This document shows, one piece after another, positions 25,022 to 28,120 of a stretch of 28,120 nt of DNA (its first letter is position 1; the number at the start of each line of letters is the position of its first letter). The notes beneath the pieces are model-generated. The model did no database searches. It had not been told where the DNA came from and was given only the letters and a program-made list of their open reading frames with translations. The translations under genes were made by a program, and so were the position numbers. The DNA lies in NCBI GenBank assembly GCA_945281075.1, contig CALYQE010000005.1:1-28120 (forward strand), written 5' to 3'. The DNA is from an uncultured Lactobacillus sp. Its GTDB lineage: Bacteria > Bacillota > Bacilli > Lactobacillales > Lactobacillaceae.

Positions 25022-25863
25022 TGGCAACTTTTTACCGCAGTTTTACGGAACTGCTTAAACTTAAGTTTAAAAAAGCCAACTGGTTAATCTTATTTGGTGT
25101 GTTGGGCTCCCTACTGCTAAATCTGTTTAACTCTATTAATAGGGGAACACTGATAGGTGATCGACCGGGAGGCCTTAGTTTTGTCCATAATTGGGCACTG
25201 CTTTACTCAATTTTTGCTTTCTTTTTGTTCTTTGCTTTTTACTGTTTGCAATACTTTACTCATTTCCACGTTAATCGAAGTCAAACTTGGCGTTTAATTC
25301 CGCTTAGCAGTATGAGACTATATTGGGACAACTTACTAACATCCTTTGTTGCAACAGTTGGTTTTGCAATTTACGAGCTGCTTGTGCTTGCGGTCTTAAC
25401 CCTACTGGGAATGCTGACCGATAAGGTCCTTCGTTACAATATCAATGAGATTTTTCAGAGTATTTTTAATGGTTCTTATGTGATTAATTTTAAAGTTATT
25501 CTTCCAAATACATTAGGTGTTTTACTAGTCCTGATTTTAACTGGCTTTTTCTTTTACCTGCTGGTTGACTTTATCTGCTTTAGCAGTCAAACGTTGGCAA
25601 ATTTTATCCCAGGAAATAATGTTAAAATCTACAAAAATATTATCTTTCTACTCTTGCTGATCCTAATGTCATGGTTGACAGCCTCAGCTAACCTCTACGT
25701 AAAGGACATCTTCCTTTATCCATCTATGTATTTATATGGGGAGGTAAGTAGAACGTTTATTAATCTATCAAAAGCAGCTATCATAATGATTATTTTTGAC
25801 ATGATTTTTCTACTACTTGATTTATTCCTATATAAAAAGTATTACGAAGCTACGCCAAAGTAA
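25021..25863 (+). CDS. ABC transporter membrane protein (cassette 2), family not recognised
   Basis: The 280-residue protein has about six hydrophobic segments in the same order as the cassette 1 permease and the shared block WRLIPLSSMRLYWDNLL. The N terminus MATFYRSFTELLKLKFKKAN is basic and amphipathic before the first membrane segment. Overall resemblance to its counterpart is modest, while the ATPases remain close, which points to divergence in what is transported or sensed. No named family is recognised. A terminator follows the stop by 12 bases, ending the two-gene transcript. Confidence 0.85.
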   Translation: MATFYRSFTELLKLKFKKANWLILFGVLGSLLLNLFNSINRGTLIGDRPGGLSFVHNWALLYSIFAFFLFFAFYCLQYFTHFHVNRSQTWRLIPLSSMRLYWDNLLTSFVATVGFAIYELLVLAVLTLLGMLTDKVLRYNINEIFQSIFNGSYVINFKVILPNTLGVLLVLILTGFFFYLLVDFICFSSQTLANFIPGNNVKIYKNIIFLLLLILMSWLTASANLYVKDIFLYPSMYLYGEVSRTFINLSKAAIIMIIFDMIFLLLDLFLYKKYYEATPK

Positions 25864-25874
25864 AATAACTAAGT

Positions 25875-25909
25875 AAAAAGACATCAGAGCTGACCCTGAT
25901 GTCTTTTTT
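25875..25909. terminator. Bidirectional terminator
   Basis: AAAAAGACATCAG and CTGATGTCTTTTTT form a stem of at least 9 GC-containing pairs plus A/T flanks, between the convergent cassette 2 permease (25863) and the small minus-strand gene (25922). Confidence 0.9.
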
Positions 25910-25921
25910 AGTTTGGCGGCT

Positions 25922-26113
25922 TTAGTGATTAGCGGTTAGGTAATCATAAAGCTGATTAATTTCCTCAGGAGCAAATTCTCCTTCACCTGTTTTCATTGCA
26001 TGAATTTTCTCAACTGAAAGGTGGCTAGCAAAGGCTAAGTCAGTGTCAGTAACGTGATGCTTTATTTGAAAGTTAATAATTGCATCCGACAATTCTTCTA
26101 TTTGCTGCTTCAT
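25922..26113 (-). CDS. Small helix-turn-helix-like protein (resembles lactobacillar LBP_cg2779 family)
   Basis: The 63-residue protein is almost wholly helical. TDTDLAFASHLSVEKIHAMK looks like the first helices of an XRE/Cro-type helix-turn-helix (residues about 21-41), and PEEINQLYDYL forms a final helix. It is too short for a full repressor domain, and DNA binding is not shown. I believe such proteins are common and conserved in lactobacilli under the LBP_cg2779 name, with no known function. AAGGAG upstream of the ATG at good distance supports expression. It is single-standing, downstream of lepB on the same strand (65 bases). Confidence 0.75.
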   Translation of the reverse strand: MKQQIEELSDAIINFQIKHHVTDTDLAFASHLSVEKIHAMKTGEGEFAPEEINQLYDYLTANH

Positions 26114-26178
26114 CTTTATTTCTCCTTTTTCAATTTAATTTTAGCGAAATGTTGACTAAATTAAAAGGGAAGTATTTG

Positions 26179-26757
26179 TTAATAACCTTGGATTTTGTTA
26201 AACGGCCAGTATCTTAACTTAACCTTGCCGACCAAATTTTCACGTTTTACCGGGCCAAAAAGGTGAGAGTCTTTAGAAATGTCACGATGATCGCCCATGA
26301 CCCAATAGTAGCCCTTAGGAACTTTATAAGTAAAGTTACTGGTGTAGGTGTAACCGGAGCTATTTGCTGCTTTCTTGTATTGATTATTCAAGTATGGTTC
26401 AGCAATTTTCTTACCATTGACATACATTTGATCATTCTTAGACACCAGCTTATCGCCAGGAAGGCCAATCACACGTTTGATATATAACGCACCTGGGACA
26501 TCATTAGCTGCCTTAGGAGCTAACAAGACAACCACATCGTTTCGTTTGGGCGTGAAGTGGCGCACTGAGATTAAGCGATCGTTAGGTTCAAAGCTTGGCT
26601 GCATCGAAGGTCCCGAGACTTCGTCATTGGAAAGAACAAAGTGAAAGACCAGGTAAAAAACACCTAAAATCACTGCCACCATGACGACAATATCTAGGAT
26701 AAATTTGCCTAAACTCTCTTCTTCTTGTTCTTGCTTTTTAGCTGTCCGTTTTGTCAT
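26179..26757 (-). CDS. lepB: Type I signal peptidase
   Basis: The 192-residue membrane-bound serine protease cleaves signal peptides of exported proteins. One N-terminal membrane segment (about 20-41) is followed by the catalytic Ser51 in SGPSMQPSF and the general base Lys94 in LYIKRVIGLPGD. The C-terminal GDHRDISKDSHLFGPV is the conserved box E, with His for the more usual Asn in GDN. One transmembrane helix is the Gram-positive type. GGGAGAAG precedes the ATG. A TAAAAT -10 candidate with a poor -35 lies about 200 bases upstream, which would make a long untranslated leader. Confidence 0.95.
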   Translation of the reverse strand: MTKRTAKKQEQEEESLGKFILDIVVMVAVILGVFYLVFHFVLSNDEVSGPSMQPSFEPNDRLISVRHFTPKRNDVVVLLAPKAANDVPGALYIKRVIGLPGDKLVSKNDQMYVNGKKIAEPYLNNQYKKAANSSGYTYTSNFTYKVPKGYYWVMGDHRDISKDSHLFGPVKRENLVGKVKLRYWPFNKIQGY

Positions 26758-27169
26758 AAAATCTTCTCCCTAAATCTAAATTAAAAACTTCGTATTTATG
26801 TAAATGGCCGATTGCCAAAAATTCTTCGCTGGATAAACTAAATCCTTATTCCATCATTAACTTGACAATTCCGTCAATCAAGGTGAAATAAGATTAGGCC
26901 ATCGCTTTAACAATTTCCAACTCTTAAAAATGAATTTCAATTGGCATTTACCATTGATATCTATTTTATCATTTTTCAAAAGGAATTGTCTTTTCTGCAA
27001 TTAATTAGCAATTGAATTTGGCCTGTGGCTTGATTGCAGAGCCGGTTAATTGAAAAAAATTTAGCTAATCAAATTATCAGCTTTAAAATATGCTTGTTTA
27101 TTTGATTACTTTTTATTATAACTGAAATCATTTCACTTGAATGGTAAAATCAATACTAGGTATTTAAGT
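26758..27169. other. Gene-free interval between divergent lepB and the methyltransferase-like gene
   Basis: This AT-rich stretch of about 410 bases contains no convincing reading frame with a ribosome binding site. It probably holds the divergent promoters: on the minus strand TAAAAT (complement of 26963-26968) for lepB, and on the plus strand TTGTTT-17-TATAAC (27094-27122) or the extended -10 TGGTAAAAT (27142-27150) for the gene at 27170. I see no known RNA motif. Confidence 0.5.
27094..27122 (+). promoter_or_regulatory. Promoter candidate for the methyltransferase-like gene
   Basis: TTGTTT (27094-27099) and TATAAC (27117-27122) are 17 bp apart. An extended -10, TGGTAAAAT at 27142-27150, is an alternative closer to the start codon. 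Confidence 0.45.
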
Positions 27170-27922
27170 ATGACAGATTTTTTAGATAAAATTAACCGGC
27201 TTGATCGTGAACTTCAGTTGCCTGAAGTTCATCAGCAAGTTAACGAGCTAAAGCTCATCGTTAACTGTATTAAACAAAGGCAAGTTTTAAAAAATGCGCC
27301 GCAACCTTTGGGCTTCTATCCAGATGAACTGGAAAAGCTGCAAAATGGTTTAAAACCGCAGGCAAGAGGGGATTTAACCGTTTTAAATCACTTGCTCAAC
27401 GGATTGCGGCAATATTTATCGATTAACTATGGAATTTGGTCCGTCCCGAATTTGACGACCGCTAAGCTGATTAAAGATCAGTTTCAAATCACCAGCGCTT
27501 TAGAAATTATGGCGGGCAACGCATACTGGTCAAAGACGTTTGCCGAGGTGGGAATCAAGACAGTTGCGACTGATTCACTTGAATGGGCACGCACCTCTAA
27601 AACGGGCGGTAAACCTTTTTTCAAACTCGCAAATAAAACTGCGGTGAGTGCGATTAAACAATTTACCGGAGTTGATTTGATTTTTTGCTCGTGGGCTCCT
27701 AACTTTGACCAAAGTGATTTATTGGCAATCAAAGCCTGGCGCAAATATCATCCCGCTTGCCATCTATTGTTTGTTGGTGAGCAAAACGGTGCAACTAATT
27801 CGCCGGCCTTTTGGCACCAGGCACGATTTTGCCATTCAAAAGAATTAACGATTATCAATCGCTCATTTAGCAGTTTTGACTTTATTAAGGAACAAATATT
27901 TGAGATAAAACATGAGAACTAA
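27170..27922 (+). CDS. Putative SAM-dependent methyltransferase-like protein
   Basis: The 250-residue soluble protein starts at ATG 27170 with AGG nine bases upstream; a TTG eleven codons earlier is possible but has no binding site. An N-terminal helical region (about 1-105) is followed by a Rossmann-like core. There ALEIMAGNAYWSKTFAEVG resembles the SAM-binding loop, TVATDSLEW the acidic second strand end, and DLIFCSWAPNF the motif IV strand. The glycine pattern is degenerate (one G where classical motif I has three), so binding of SAM is not certain. The family is not one I can name. It overlaps the next gene start by 11 bases. Confidence 0.65.
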   Translation: MTDFLDKINRLDRELQLPEVHQQVNELKLIVNCIKQRQVLKNAPQPLGFYPDELEKLQNGLKPQARGDLTVLNHLLNGLRQYLSINYGIWSVPNLTTAKLIKDQFQITSALEIMAGNAYWSKTFAEVGIKTVATDSLEWARTSKTGGKPFFKLANKTAVSAIKQFTGVDLIFCSWAPNFDQSDLLAIKAWRKYHPACHLLFVGEQNGATNSPAFWHQARFCHSKELTIINRSFSSFDFIKEQIFEIKHEN

Positions 27923-28120
27923 AAAAACCTTTTTATTTTTACTAACTTTTTTGGCTATGCTTGGAATTGGAGCAATGCTGTCAAACATTCAATCCCAAAA
28001 GGCCAATCAGCTATTGGAAGCATATGGACTGAGCAACAATACACGGTATTTTAAGCTTCAGAACAACCAAAATGTCAGTACGTTTTTGCAGTATTTGGAA
28101 AAGCAATTTCCGCATAATAA
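27912..28120 (+). CDS. Start of a membrane-anchored protein (partial, cut by window end)
   Basis: From ATG 27912 an open frame of 69 codons runs to the window end. Two positive lysines and an arginine precede a hydrophobic stretch, FLFLLTFLAMLGIGAML (about residues 7-23), followed by a polar extracellular-looking region. This is an uncleaved signal anchor or the first helix of a permease; no AxA cleavage site is clear. It overlaps the preceding gene by 11 bases in another frame, suggesting a coupled unit. No strong Shine-Dalgarno is seen. Too short to assign a family. Confidence 0.6.
   Translation, partial: MRTKKTFLFLLTFLAMLGIGAMLSNIQSQKANQLLEAYGLSNNTRYFKLQNNQNVSTFLQYLEKQFPHN

Noticed and set aside
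1..28120. CRISPR array, insertion sequence, prophage or tRNA genes
   Set aside because: I saw no regularly spaced repeats, transposase or integrase motifs, or cloverleaf sequences in the window.

Overview
The window looks like the chromosome of a low-to-medium GC Firmicute of the genus Lactobacillus. This rests on AT-rich intergenic DNA, AGGAGG-type ribosome binding sites, frequent TTG/GTG starts, and the gene order rpsU-yqeY-phoH-ybeY-era-recO-glyQ-glyS-dnaG-rpoD. A T-box leader in front of glycyl-tRNA synthetase, a choloylglycine-hydrolase-family enzyme and peptidase T all fit. The species is not determined. I see no phage, insertion sequence, CRISPR array, rRNA or tRNA.

Layout. Positions 1-6205 are mostly minus-strand single genes: a gene tail at 1-102, a bile-salt/penicillin-V-hydrolase-like enzyme, thiol peroxidase (tpx), a class I aminotransferase, msrB (plus strand), a YitT membrane protein, msrA and a PPDK/PEP-synthase regulatory protein. 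tpx, msrA and msrB give this block an oxidative-damage repair flavour. From 6315 to 16507 the plus strand carries a conserved housekeeping run. It holds ribosomal protein S21, YqeY, the PhoH ATPase, the YbeY RNase, Era, RecO, both glycyl-tRNA synthetase subunits under a Gly (GGC) T-box, primase and the primary sigma factor. A minus-strand pair (Nudix hydrolase and CPBP intramembrane protease) follows, then trmK, a NIF3-family gene and pepT.

The most interesting part is 21640-25910. Two copies of a GntR(YtrA-type)/ABC ATPase/membrane-protein cassette stand in tandem. The first (21723-23733) is complete. In the second, the regulator gene has decayed at DNA level (about 23954-24306) although its ATPase and permease are intact. 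The second copy still keeps a promoter and an inverted-repeat site with the same geometry as the first: -35, 17 bp, -10, and an operator starting 11 bp after the start of the -10. This suggests that the single surviving 117-residue repressor controls both transporters, one in cis and one in trans.

The end of the window holds a small lactobacillar HTH-like protein, a type I signal peptidase, a gene-free stretch of about 410 bp, a methyltransferase-like protein I cannot name with confidence, and the start of a membrane-anchored protein cut by the window edge.
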